From Macquaria australasica (Eukaryota; Chordata; Actinopteri; Centrarchiformes; Percichthyidae): DNA of 64,000 nt. Positions 23,531-37,349 of this stretch are shown piece by piece. The stretch spans positions 1,488,001-1,552,000 of the forward strand of contig SEMN01000017.1 of assembly GCA_005408345.1 (NCBI GenBank), in the 5' to 3' direction. The first letter of the stretch is position 1. The number at the start of each line of letters is the position of its first letter. A model generated the notes under the pieces. It searched no databases and had not been told where the DNA came from. It saw nothing but the letters and a program-made list of their open reading frames with translations. A program made the translations under genes and the position numbers.

Positions 23531-26500
23531 CTAGTCACTAACTGGCACCGGGACTCCTCTGGATTCAGGTGTTCTGAGCAGCAGCGGGTCTGTGTGATCG
23601 TCTCTCTTTGCTTCAAGCCACCATGTTGTCATCTCCCCCTTTCCCTGTTGGGTCAAGAAAAGTGAAAGACAGAGTGCATGAGAGAGAGAGAGAGGAGAGT
23701 CATATTGCAAAGCATGTGGCCCTTTGAATTTTAAATAAAGCCATTAGGGTTTGATGGGGCAGAGAGCAGCAGCTGAGGCCACCTCTTAGCAAGACATCAC
23801 AAGTGTCAGCAATGCAGGCCCTCTCCTTTGGGACTAAGAAGTAAGCCCCTCCCCCATAATCACACTGGCACCACCCAAAAAGAGGTCTTAGGTTACAATG
23901 TGAATAGAAGCCAGTAAAACTGCATAATACAATACTTCGCTGAAAAAGAGAGAAAATACCAGACACACCCAGTCTCGTTTCCCTTGGAGGGGAGTTTTGA
24001 ATTTCCTGTGATCTTTTCAAATCTCAGACCAATATCCACAGCAACCATCATGACCATGAACAGGAATGTGCTGAACGCAACCCTCTCTTCAGTGTTTTGT
24101 GTTGAAAAGTATGTTTTCCAAGTACAAATTGCAGAACAGCTACAGGAAGCTCAATGTACATTTGTTGTACTTATGGTTCTGGGTCTGTCACTGCAGCCAG
24201 CGTAATATCTCAGTGTTCTTCAACACAGGTTATATATAAAAATAATATATAAATATAATGTTACCTTCACGGAAAGTGTTCCTCTGCATGTCAGAACGTA
24301 ACCTCTGAGCGTGTGAAGCAGGTCAGCTGTGGCACCGCTCACCTGGATCTTCAGAGCTATGGACAAAATTATAAAGAAACACAGTTTTATCTTTTTGTAT
24401 GATCTTGGTGCATCATTATATGCAAAATGTACTGCACATTTTTGATAACGTTATTCCTTTGTTTTTAAAATTTTGAAATTCTGGAAACTGTGGGAGAAAA
24501 ATCCCAACGATGGGCCAGATGTCCTCAGGATCGTCACCACACTATAAGCACACTACAATACTAAATATAATTCAACTGAGTCAAATGAGTTCAAATGTGA
24601 ATGGAGTTTACTGAAGAATCAACAAGTACAGCAAACACGAGTCAGTCCATGGAGCAACTTCCAGTCAAATGCACACATCTTCACTTTTATACCCATCTTT
24701 ACTCCTCCTTCTGTGGGCCCAAAGTTTAGAACCACCTGCTGAGCTTGACCTGATTTCTGTGATGTTTTCCCACCTGTTTTAGGCTAGACACAATTGTTTC
24801 TTTTTTATGGCATATTTCTCCTTATTCAGTAAATAATTGTGTCAACTGAAGGTCTGCTTGTTATCACTCAAGGACTCCGCTGTCCTTGGCATAATTTTCT
24901 AGCTGATACGCTATTATTTCTCAGTGCCAGTTGTACTTGATAAAAAAAATACAAGACTTTAATGATTGTGCATACAGTTAACAACATACCATTATGACAT
25001 GTTATGACTGGACCTGACTTTACCTGACAACCTAATCATTATCAATATGATTGACTATGCATGATATTTTAATATTGATTATGGTATTACTTGACCTCAC
25101 TGACCTGACTTCCATGATTTAGTGCTGATTCAACATTTGGTGAATAAAATATCCCACAAAACACTACATATAAAACCAAATTGCTACAGTTGACCCATAT
25201 AGTATAGAACAGATCTATAAAAATTAGTATGTGTTGTAAAGTGTAAAATAAAATAAGCAATTTTCATTTATTTATTTTATATAATTTACAGTATATTATA
25301 AATTTTGTGTCACATCATTATAGTCATTTTCATACAGATTTCATACAATACTCATATATAGTATGTTTTGTGTCCATAGTTCAGTATGTTATTGCATGTA
25401 AGTCATATACTAAAATAATGTAGTGCTGTACTGAGTTTCATAATACATGAAAGTACAAGGTGGTATGAGATATGTAAGGCATGTCTGTAATGTAAGACAA
25501 ACATGTTTATATACTAAGTATGTATTTAGGATGACTTAGATTTTCCTTACAAAGGTCTTCAGGTCAAGTATTATCTCATATTTAAGATTATATTCATAGT
25601 TAAAGCTTAGACTTTTACTTCTGATCCTACAGTCACTCAGTGCTCTTGTTTTTCCATTATCCCACTAGTTTAATACAGAGGATTAGGTGCTCCGTGAACA
25701 CATTGTCCATAAACTCCACTGTGTTGTGCTGGTGAGCAAACACAGAGACATTCCTGTTTGGCACAATAGCAGCAGCGACAGCACAGACCAAAGGCTAATT
25801 CTGAACTGCCAATGAAGCCAGTTTCAACAACACTGCAGACAAGCTCTTGAATCAGTGCCGGACAATATTAAGAGAGCACACAGAAGTAATGTTGTACAGT
25901 AAAAATTAAATAAACCTGATATTTTCTGAGACCAACTGTTCCACTTTGAGGCATTAATTGGATAAAAGGCAGTGTGTCTAATCCTTCATTACCTTCACTT
26001 GTTGATTCCATGCGTGACGCTGTGTTGACAGTGTCCCCAAATAGGCAGTAGCGAGGCATTTTGGTGCCAACCACACCAGCCACAACAGGACCTGGCAGAA
26101 TAAACAGCAGTGATTGGAAGCAACACTTTTGGTGGATAATATTGCTTATATGACATTGCATAATCATGATGATGCATGTGAGGGGGCATACACTGATTTT
26201 CTTTTGTTATTTTTACCTACATATATGTAGATATGAAGTCATGATTGCTATGATGATGGTTTGTCTAGCTACAGGCATTTGTTGTTAGAATGATAATGAA
26301 TGTATAATATTGATTTGTACATACTTGAAAATAATACTTTATGCAGACCAGACCAGATATGCAATTAATTACATTGAATTAAATACGTTTCTATGAGGCT
26401 ATACGGAGGTGTTCAGTGATTGGACTGCCCTCAACCTTCAGATTATATGTGTCTTTTTAAAACCAAAACGCAGTTCGATTGGGACATGGTACACAGTATG

Positions 26501-26747
26501 TGGTCGGATAAACTGATAAACTGATAAACTGATGCTGGATACATGTCCACAGTACCTGAGTGGATGCCGGCGCGTATCTTCAGCTGTGTGTTGGGTTTGT
26601 GAGGGATCTTGAAAGTGTGGCAGACACTGACCAGGTCAAGAGCCATGCTGGCTATCTCTCCAGCATGATTGATGCCATTTTCTTGAGGGACCCCAGAGAC
26701 CACCATGTCTGGACGGTTAGCCATTATTCCATGAAAAGAGACAAAAC

Positions 26748-26785
<38 letters not shown>

Positions 26786-29700
26786 ACAGATAATAAAATG
26801 TCAGAACACATTCAGATACTCTTCAGACAGTAAATCAGTTATTGTTTTTGGCTTTTAAATCATAAATTTCAGTTGTGCATGTGCCTATCTTTTAATTTTT
26901 TGTCCTTATTTTCAAGCTGAGATAGATTTTTTAAATTTTATTTCAATGGTGCTTTCTTAAAATGATCACTTTGTGTTAGTAGCTTATAATCAGTTTATCA
27001 TCCTTACTTACAGGCATCGCCTATTGTCTCCACTTTGTATACGTCGTAATTGTCAATAATGTCATCGAAGGTGGTGTAGAGCTGGTTGAGGAAGTTCACG
27101 ACCTGGTGCGGAGTGCTGGCACCAGACAGCTGAGTAAAGCCGACAATATCACTGTCACAGGGGAGTAATACAGTGTTAGTCATCTCTAGTTCTACAAACA
27201 ACCTTTTACTGAAAAAAGAATTAAATTGCATGTAACATAACAATGTACAGAGGGGGGAAAAATCTACTTAAATATATCCCTGTTACTAAAACATATTTAC
27301 GTTTTACTCTAGAGAATCTACAGAGAATCTACTGAGCGAATGTCTTTAAAAAATAAAACTATGTAATGAACAAGCTTTACACAACACAAACCTGAAGTAG
27401 ACGGTGGCGTTGGAGAAGCTCTGAGCCTCTGCTGTTCGACCTTGACGGAGGTCATCAGCCACCGGTTTTGGTAACATACCTGTGCAGGAATTTCATGACT
27501 TGAAATATGTCTGCTGAAAAATGCTCTGTCTGAAGATGGTGCCACTTCTGAACCACTAGATGGCAGTGAGCACATTTGATTGTGTTTAATACTTCAAGAT
27601 TTACTTGTATGAATGATTAACTGACATTAACTAAACAGTAACAACTTTCCATATGCTGCACTATGGCATGCACATTTGGGGATAATGAATGTATTTGTGC
27701 CCATTTTATAGTTTAGTTTTCATCACCCCTTTCATAATGAGCTACAAATCCAGTCCTACTTGTATTAGATATATCAGCGTTATCTCGCCAACCCCAAGAC
27801 TAATTCCTCCAAACTGTTTTTTGGTCGATAGCATGATTCAGCTTGGGATCAATAACTGGAGCCACGCAACTCTTTCACATCACTCCTGACTGTTATCCAG
27901 ACTCACTGTATAACAGCCGATCCGTCCTTTGTTTCTCTTGAAGAAGGTCCTGTGTTCTCTCAGCAACTATGGTCTCCAGATGTTTGCTGTATTTCTCCAT
28001 CTGCAGTTAAAGAAACCCTGTTTGTGTCTGAAACTCACAACAATCCAGATGGCACAAATTCAATGCATTTCAATTTTTTTCTTAGCATTTGTCTTTGAAA
28101 TACAGCTATTTGGGAATTTTTTGATCCAAATAATGTCACATTGTATTTGGTATATTTCTTGTACTATTCATGGTAGATTTAATGCACACTATGTATGTTT
28201 ACACCAATGTTAGTCCACGTTCTTTGACTATTTTTCAGTGGGTTATTACCAGGTTCATCATCATGTCCACAGGGCTGACTTTGTGTGGGTTCATTTTGTC
28301 GAGTATCTTCTTCACCTGCTCAAACGTGGGCCTCATGGCCGCGTTATGACACCAGCACTTCTTAATAAGCTGTTCAAGTGTTCAAGAAAAAAAAGCAACA
28401 CCTCATTGTCTAATATGTTTATACAGTAATATACCTATGACTTATAATACTAATCTAACATTTCCAAGTTTCTGTATTTATAAGAACCAATTCAACTAGA
28501 GCGTAGTTGGTACCAATATCACATTTCTCTCTACACAGTTCTAGCAACATTTCCAACTTTTGCACATGTGACAGACCTCATAGTAGTCTGCTTGACTGGG
28601 ACAGTCAGTATCTGCCTTCCCTGCTTTGAGTTCAGGCAGAGGAGGGCGCCACATGAGATCCATCCTCACTCCCTCAGCCTGCTCCTGTTAGAGAGGACGG
28701 CGGGTTACAAAGCAAAGATCAAAAGGAAGCCGAAGGTTGTAATCTACAGAGAAGGCTGTCATACTCACTGAAATGAGGTCAGAGCGAGTTGCAATCTCAA
28801 GCAGAATAATAGAGTAGCTGAGGAGAGGAGGGAAAAGTAGAGAAAGATATTATTTTCTTTGCATTTTCCAGCGCAGTTACTAAGATTCAACAACACTTTT
28901 TATATGTATGAAGATGCTTGCCTGTCCACCATAAGTCAATTTCCACATCTTTAATCTAACTCTATCACATTTCCATGAGGTCCAATTATTACAATCCAAA
29001 TTTAACTGCTTTAACTACAATTAACTGCTTATACTGGCACTCAAACATACCTATAGACATCGGCTGCTGGTGTCATATTGGAGCTGCTTCCCAGCAGGAC
29101 CTCTGGGGCACAGTATATACGATTTACATCTCCACAATTGAAGCCACTACTAACGGCCTCAAAGTCCTCCTTCCTGTAGGCTGTGAGCCCATAATCTGAA
29201 GCCAAACACAGAAAAATATACAGTACAGTGACGCAGGATGCTGATTTTCACTTTGCCTCGATAATAACGTTGCTGATGGTGTAGGATGTGGCTGAGTAGT
29301 GCAATGATCCCTTTAAAGAGATGTTTTTTTTCTTAGTGTTATATAAACTGTGTATGAGTGACTTATCACATATATGTAATTGCCAAAAACAGAATATAAC
29401 AATGACAAAAACGCTTTGACTCGACTTGGCAGGCTGCAGATTCAAGATGTGTAGGAGGATCATATTTTGTTACCTGAGATTTTGCACACCCAGCGGTCAT
29501 CAATGACACAGTTTCTGGAGTGAAGTCTCCCATGAAACATCTTGTGCTGGTGGAGGTAAGACATCCCGCGGGCGATGTCAGTGGCAAAGGACAGTCTGCA
29601 TGGGGGAAGAAACACTCTTAGATGTTACTGTTTGTGTATTCTACGCATTTGTTATCAGTCCAAGGTAAAAAGTTAGGGCATGTAATATATAACACTGGGT

Positions 29701-31003
29701 CATGCCAGTCTCACAACACAAAAATACACTACGGTATGTCTCAAAGCTGCATTGCATTATGGTTAATTGAGAAAATGTGCATTTAAGTCTTTTCTATGAC
29801 AGATGTTTCCTTTGTGTGATTGTTGAATTGTGGTAGAAAACACTGAGTCTGGAAAGGAGCTCTTCCTCATTGCTCATCTGAGGGATTGACACCAAAATCT
29901 GACATTTCCTGCTGACATTTCCTCAACAAAATGCATTTAGCATTTCATCACATCATGTTGACATCTTCCGTGGGCCAGTTATCTGTGGAATAAAAAAACA
30001 CCACAAAATCTCTCATCTAATCAACAGTGAGCAGCGCCTAGTCCGTGATCTTCAGCTCCTAGGTGTGAGTATGAACTGTACAAAAAGCTAAAATAAGCAT
30101 ATAAAGGGTACCACAACCATTGATAACACATCTATTGGTGCCAACACTACTAGATCAAGAAAAAATTAAAACAACGTAAAGATCATAATATCAGCTAAAT
30201 AGTCAACGTATAAAAAATGAAGCTGCATGTGAATTTTTCTCACCTGAAGCCCCAGTTGATAGGGATGTCATCGTTCAGCAGGACGTCAGACAGGCTTCCT
30301 TTGGGGCAGTGCTCTGTGATGATGGTGACGTAGGAGACCTCGATGGAACCACCAATGAACTTGCATAGATTGGGGTGGTCCAGTTGCCTAACCAATATGA
30401 AAAGTGACATACGCTGCAGGAGTTGTTCTTTCATTTGGGAGATAAGACTTTGTTATGTCAGTAAAATCTATTTTTTCCTCATCGTCTGCAGGATTTTCCT
30501 CACCTAACTTCTTTCACCTCTTTCCTGATGGTTTTAGAGAGGGTGAAGTGTTTATTCTGGATGTGTTTCACTGCCACTGCCCTCCCGTCACTGCAAGACA
30601 GTTAACATCATCGAGTCAATTTAATTACTTAAATACAGAATATGGAAGAAATTCATCATCATATCTGTGATGTGAAATGCAAACGAGCCAGTCATAAAAA
30701 TTAACCTATAAACTAACCTATCCATTTTTATTTATTTCAGTTGATTCATGAAAGGGAACTGACAGTCAATGAATAAAATGAAGAAAGTACAATATCTATA
30801 CTACTATTTTACTTTACATTGCATTATATTACATATATCACTAAACAACAATACTCTATTACTACTATATTGTTATCATTGTGCTTTACATTGTTGTATT
30901 ATATGCTATATTATAGTATTCTCATTGATTTCTATCATATATATACTTAAAAGTATTGTATTATTACCGTATAGTGTGTGCATATTACATATAATACACA
31001 CAC

Positions 31004-31044
<41 letters not shown>

Positions 31045-34000
31045 CATATTTTGTTATATTATTATTATGTATATTGTACTTATTATTCATTGCTATACTG
31101 CTATACTTATACTATACAGTATATATGTAGTATAGTAGTCACACATCATGGCTGCTGGAGTTGCACTACTGGTCTTCTTTTGCACAAATATTTGCACAAT
31201 TCCCTTATGTTGTCTATGGAATTGTATTGTATTGTACATATTGTACATAGCTTTTTTAATGTCATGTCTCTAATTTCTTTAATCTCTTATTATATTTTTA
31301 ATTTCTATCATTCTCCTCAGGGATCAATTAAGTCTTATCTTAAATTGTACACTGCTACTAACTGTACAGTGCTGATTCATGTAGCGTTGCCCATATTTTA
31401 CTGATCCATAGAGCAAACGAGTAAAAAAGTAAGGTAGTGTGTCTAAATGAAACAGTCAAAAATGATGATTCATGAACTAAAAATAACGTTTCTCACTAGA
31501 TGCCTGGCTGGATGAAGCCTTGTTTGAAGGAGGTGTTGACTCTGGTACACACGGTCACATCAGTAGTTTGACTGATGCTGGAGTTACTCTTGACGTGCTG
31601 CAGGCTGGTAGTGGTGCCGAGGCCCACGCAGCACACTTTACCTGCAGACACCAGGCAGTTAGGTACTCATGTCGAACAGTTTACTGTCAATTCAAGAATA
31701 GTTTGGAGAAATTCTACTGCTGAGATATAAAAGTAGTGAAATCCAGGTCCATGCATGACTATGTTTTATACATGAATGAAAATGCTTTTATTGGAGGGTG
31801 CAGCGAGGGAAAAATAACCTTCAGGCCTGACCCACTCTTACTTACATAAAAATGATTAGATCTGGCACAACAGCCATATCCTTGTTGATTTACAGTAAAA
31901 TGAAAGTGATCCATTCCTGAAGCACACGTAAGTCTTAAAAGAAAGTGAAAGTCTAGAGCTTTGATGCAAGTAAAGCTTTCTGTAGAAATATATCTGTAAA
32001 CAGTGTCTTATAACAACTGGTGAGACACCAACTACCAAATATTATGCTCTTGTAGTTGATGATCCAGCTTTCATCCCAAAACATCCTCTGTTTCTGGTAC
32101 TGGAGCCACTGCAGAGAGGAAATTAAGATAAACATCAGCGCATGAAACATCCAGCATGTCGTGTGTGTGTGTGTGTGTTGCACAGACTGACCACCATGGT
32201 TAGGATGAAGCCGGTGCTGAAGAGAGTGACTGGAAGCCCGATGGCCACCTTGATAGCGATGGACATGGGGCAGATGCCGCAGTCTGCAGGACAGTTGAGA
32301 CAGTTCTCCTCCAGCTCGCAGACGTCGTCCCCACACACTGAAACACAATCACACATTTTACATTTTAGGTTTCCACTCACCGAATTCAGTGGCAGAAGAA
32401 GAACTATATTCATTCTATATATTTTCTTAACCTATAACAATAAATTAAAATGCATTTGTTGATTACATTTTGTATTAATCTGAATCTGCAAAGTAACTAG
32501 TAACTAAAGTTATCAAATAAATATAGTAGAGTAGAACTATAAAGCAGCAGAAAATGGAAACATTCAAGTAAAGTACAAGTACTTCAAATGTGTACTTAAA
32601 TACAGTACTTAAGTAAATGTACTTAGTTACTTTCCACCACTGACTGAATTAAATTCAGAAAAGATGGGAAAAAAAATCATTGAGGCTCATGATGTTTCAA
32701 GGACAATTAAATATTTGTATAAAAGTATATGGCTCTCCTGTATCTCCTGTATAATTAAGTTTATTATTGTAACTCAGCTGATAGTGTGGCTGTTGTTTTG
32801 AAACTATGACTATTCTACTGCAAGGTCACACAGGTTCAGGGTGTAAACAAAGCGTGTGCTCTTAGTCTCTTTGTCTTCCTGATTAAACATCTTATTTATA
32901 CATTACTGTATGGCTCCACACCTCAAAGATCTTAACTTTGTATAAATATAGTTTCACTGGATCACGGCTGAGCAGCAGAGGCATTACTCAGCACATACTG
33001 TAGGATTCAGCACACTTCACGAGTGTTGGCAGACTTACCTTGAGCACTGACAACAAGCACTTTGGACTCCAGTGCTGCGTGCATCTGTCCTATTTTGATA
33101 TGAGCAATGAGTGAGGTGACTCCCACGTGGATCAGCACCACCTGTATGAGAAAACACCATGATAGAAGTTAAAATGCACGTGTACTGTGGAAGAGGTTTT
33201 ATATTAGTAAGTCTCAGCCAGCAATTATTTGGTTCATTAGGAGATTAAATAACAAAATGATGGTCGACCGTCCCTCACTAAAAATGATACATAGAAAACA
33301 ATCCCTCAGACATCTGTCACACTTTACTTCACTATACTGTGACTTAACAGGGAATCCAAACAATCAGAGCTGTAGATGTATGTGTCCGTTGTATAAGGAA
33401 TCATTTGTTCTTATACATCTTTTTAGCATTGTATAAGACAATATTCTGTCAGATTTTAACCACAACAATAACACTGTATTATGCATGAATTCATTTGTTT
33501 TTTACTTGGCTGTCTGTACTTTTTTAAAATTTAATTTACAGTCATTTGATAAGCCACATCCCAAAGTATGGTTTTCTATACTCTTGTAATTTCCTATTAA
33601 CAGGCAAGTAATTACAATCTTCATGACACACCAGCATAACAGGCTACAGCCTTCACAAAGGATCACTTTGATCAAACACATGACTTTTATGTTTTGCCTG
33701 GGTGCAAGATGAATTCCCTTCAGACAACAAAGTTCAAGTTGAACATCTGCCATTTGACAAACTCTTTTAGCCAAAAAAAGAGTTGTAGCTGTACTGATGG
33801 TTGGTGAATTGTTTTAACAGTAGAGGATGCTTTTTTAAAAAAAAGATTTGTGTCTTTGTGTGTTAATTACAACACATAAAATTAAATATTTGCAGGTATT
33901 AACATGATATGGAACTGTAAGAAATACTAGAAATGTTCTCCAAACCTCAACACATGTTACTTACAATTACCCACTCTTTTGAAGAGTTTTGTTTGGGTTG

Positions 34001-37000
34001 GCTCACCTTTGAAGTCCAGTATTTCTGGGTCATCTTGCCTGCTTTGGACACAGTGTGAGTCACTATTTTGCCATCGTCAGGAATCCACGGGCCACAGATT
34101 CCACCTTGTTTCTGTGAAGAGAAACACAAACACAACAGTTTGGAGAGGATTTATTCCAAAATGTGCCCTTTAGACAGTTCATTCATGTGATAGAAAGTGC
34201 TAACTGCTATTAGAGTTCATCAAGTTGTGTGTGAGTTGATGTATAATAACTATAATTTATAATTCTAATCATAATTATATGTCTTCCAGGCAATGTTTTG
34301 TTTTTGGGTAATGTTTTGGAAATCTTCAACATCTCAATTCAACAACCTCACAAAGAAAAATACATTCGTTTTAATTTCTTCACAAAAGTTGCAGCTTTAC
34401 GAAGATTGATTTTTATGTCGTGGTGCCTTGAGAGCAAATCTAGAAAAACGCATCAAACATGACATGATATGTACATTTGTGTTGACAGCCAAAACCAGAG
34501 GGGAAACTAACCCTCTTGGCCAGATTTTACACAATGACAGATGACAGATGACAGATACATGACGTGTAATTTAGCTCTGTAACTCTTAAAGTCATTAAGC
34601 TTTTAGAAACCCTGTAGGACTTTAACCTCTTAGATTCACAATAAATCAATCATTAGAATTTTGTAGACAAGCAGTTGTTAAAGCCACAGATAAAGTCCAA
34701 AGTTTCCAAAGATACTAAATCTTAAGATACATTTTTCAGAAAAGCGGTGAAAAAGAAGGTACACAACTTCTATAATGATTTCCTTCGGTGTAATGGTGCA
34801 GCCATAAAAAAACATGGTGCCTTGTACTTAAACATTCAAGTAAGAATCATGCACAGTAGGTACATCGAAGAGTTGGAATAAGCAGATACAGAGCATACAA
34901 TGTTAAGTGAAAATGATGATAAAATTCAGATTTAAGAGTTTAACAGAATATGAAATGCTTAAATGAAAAGCACACTAAATAATCAGATTATCCTAAATGA
35001 TAGATATTGATGTCCATTAATATTAAAGATAACACAACAGCTCTGGTGTAATCTGAAGATCACATTTGCTTGCTTTAGTTCTCTTTATATGAGGCGGACA
35101 AGATGATGACAGTGTGGGCTGTGTGTTTGGTGAGATGTGTTGTGTGTTGTACGACTCACTGCTGGGTACCCACCATGAGACCCAGTGGACAGGAGTGGAT
35201 GTTGGCGTGATACACGCAGCAGTTCATTTCATTAGCGTTGTTCCAGTTTGCCGGGCACTCGTGTTCATGACAGAACCTCTTTGCCTCTGACGCATTACTA
35301 GAAGGGAACAAGGGTTGGTAGACAAACATAAATTAACTCAACACGGCATGATCCTGTTTACAAAGGAGGCTCAAACAAACACCTGGAGATCAGCTTGCCT
35401 TTCTTAGAGTTTAAACTTGAAAATGAAAGCAGGTTTTAGTCTGAATTAAGCTAAAAGACATATTTAGTTAAGCAGATGCATCAATCAGGAAAAGGTAATT
35501 GATTATCTATATTATATGATTAATTGTAATTGTCCTCTTTTTTTTAAAATGTATTGTTACACTGTGTGATGTGATTTTTTAAAATAAATTCACTGACTTA
35601 CTTATAAATGTTTACTTCTGATTATTTCCAAGACAGACACACACACTATTCCTAGTGTCATGGTGGGGAAGCAGTATGCCAGCACACGTGTGTGTGTGTG
35701 TGTGTGTGTTATTACGTATGTATTGTATTTGAGCAATTGTATAGTCATCAGGATAATTTTTTTTCTTTCTTTCTCCTCCCAAATATGTGTATGTGAATAT
35801 GTGGCTGCATTTGTGTGTGTGTGTGTGTGTGTGTGCGTGTGCGTGTGCGTGTGCGTGTGCGTGTGTGCGTGTGCATCCTGGGAAAGGGAGACATTTAGGA
35901 TTTCAGGTGTTTATGTAACACACTCACCTGAACTGGAAAATCTTGTTCCTGACTGTGTACTCATAGAAGGAATCTGAGGCCGTCACCGAGTACGAGACGT
36001 TGAACTCTTCCCCATTGGTTACCTTCTCTGGAGGACGCTGCACCCAGGCCATTTCCAGACCTGTGACAACACACACATGCACGTCACCTAAACATACACA
36101 TTCAAACGGTGTTCATAAGCATATAAGGGATACTGTGTGCCGTGTTTGCACATAATTCTGTTGAGTCCCACCTACTAAGTCACTGTAAGCAAATCTGGAC
36201 AAAAGCGGTAAACATTGTCTCCTTCCTTTTCAACCACAAGAGGAAAAACATCTGATTTTACAGTTCAATAAATACTCACACATAAATCACTCAAAACAAC
36301 TCAAGATTGGCTGTTTCAACTGCAGTGACACACTCAAGGAAGCAGAGAGCCAGACAGACCAATACATGTATAAAAACTTACCACCACAGCTAATCATGTT
36401 GTAATCATTTGGACTGTTGATCGGCCAACAGTCGTACTCTGTGTTGTCCAGATCATGCCAGCAACTTACTCCCTGCAGGTAAGACGGGAAACTTTTTGTA
36501 TGTAAAGGCATTTTTTTTGGTTTGTGTAAACAAATTTTAAAAAGCCAAATGTGCGTAAAGTGTTTTATTTGTGAGTCAGGGCTGGTCATGTGAGTATGTT
36601 AATGAATTAAATGCACAACTCAGCTCTGTTAAGCCTTGTTGATTTTCAGCCCAAATTATGAAGAGTCGAATCAAACAGCAGCCAACATCACCAGAAAAAG
36701 CACAGCAGTGAATAAATGTGAGGGACAATCACAGTATTATCTTTTATTCCAGGTTACAGAATGTTTTATATTCGAGGAAATCAGCCCCACAAGAAGCTGG
36801 CAAGTAACCAAGCAATACACAGAAACACCTCAAGCCCATGACCACATGCCCGCAGCAACAAGTGTTTCTGACAAGACAACAAAAGCAAGGGGGGTTCCTC
36901 AGCAAGAAATGAAAATGTGAATATTACACACTCAGTTTATATTCCAGTTTATATTTCTTCCTCTGTGTAATACAGTCAGAAGAAAAATCACCCCTGCCCT

Positions 37001-37177
37001 CATTTCACATCATTGTGCAGTCCATTAACAGGTTAACCTTAAACATCTGTGGCTATTAGTCCACACTTCCTCTCTGGAATTAAACCTGTCATGGTGCTAT
37101 ATTTGTAAATCCTCTACTAAGTCAGAACTTACCAGCAGGAAACACAGGTAAAGGGATGCCGCTGTCCGCAGAGCCAT
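23531..37177 (-). CDS. Receptor-type guanylate cyclase with short cysteine-rich ectodomain, 23 exons
   Basis: Single-pass receptor predicted to make cGMP. Exons from the start: 37177-37133, 36472-36382, 36060-35928, 35297-35174, 34111-34007, 33141-33039, 32337-32192, 32108-32036, 31641-31497, 30590-30504, 30387-30244, 29595-29474, 29195-29051, 28817-28769, 28684-28577, 28369-28250, 28000-27907, 27479-27392, 27151-27012, 26708-26556, 26091-25993, 24356-24265, 23644-23531. They sum to 2520 bases (839 residues). Signal peptide at about 1-15 and transmembrane segment at about 231-250. A kinase-homology domain keeps the VAVK lysine (330) but has HGRLHSRN in place of the HRD loop, as receptor cyclases do. 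Signalling helix at about 581-612. The cyclase domain has YFSDIVGFT (Asp642), VYKVETIGDAY (Glu682, Asp686) and RYCLFGDTVNTASRM (Cys754, Asn761, Arg765), which are the metal, guanine and catalytic residues. The family norm is about 1050-1100 residues with a ~450-residue natriuretic-receptor ectodomain; here it is about 225 residues and unlike that fold. Ligand unknown. Confidence 0.93.
26751..26782 (+). repeat. (GA)n microsatellite
   Basis: Uninterrupted GA run in the cyclase intron upstream of exon 20. Confidence 0.95.
31005..31043 (+). repeat. (AT)n microsatellite
   Basis: AT run inside an unusually TA-rich stretch (30780-31130) of a cyclase intron. Confidence 0.95.
31135..31350 (+). repeat. 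Probable LINE 3' tail remnant
   Basis: The stretch carries TTGCACAAATATTTGCACAA, then CTCAGGGATCAATTAAGT and adjacent T-rich DNA. This resembles the 3' ends of fish non-LTR retrotransposons. It is a degenerate intronic copy. Confidence 0.45.
32159..32180 (+). repeat. (GT)n microsatellite
   Basis: Short GT run 12 bases downstream (transcript sense) of the donor of cyclase exon 7, the transmembrane exon. Confidence 0.9.
32480..32642 (-). mobile_element. Non-autonomous hAT-like element copy
   Basis: On the minus strand it begins CAGTGGTGGAAAGTAACTAA, the end of a very common percomorph MITE, and continues with the characteristic AAGTACTG/AAGTACTT pulses. A related inner block (GTAACTAGTAACTAAAG) is shared with the copy at 47845-48014. 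Confidence 0.7.
34531..34563 (+). repeat. Short tandem TGACAGA repeat
   Basis: Three to four direct units of TGACAGA inside a cyclase intron. Minor. Confidence 0.7.
35812..35874 (+). repeat. (GT)n / (GTGC) compound microsatellite
   Basis: GT run followed by GTGTGC units, 54 bases beyond the donor of cyclase exon 3. A shorter GT run lies at 35691-35709. Confidence 0.95.
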
Positions 37178-37239
37178 GAGGAGGTTTGCTGCTGTGGATG
37201 GACCCGCTCTGAACAGACTGACTGAGTGAATGACCAAAT

Positions 37240-37349
<110 letters not shown>

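Noticed and set aside
23531..37177. Assignment of the cyclase to NPR1/NPR2, GC-C or the retinal cyclases
   Set aside because: The catalytic half fits the family, but the ectodomain is too short and lacks the ligand-binding domain that all of these share; I therefore give no gene symbol.
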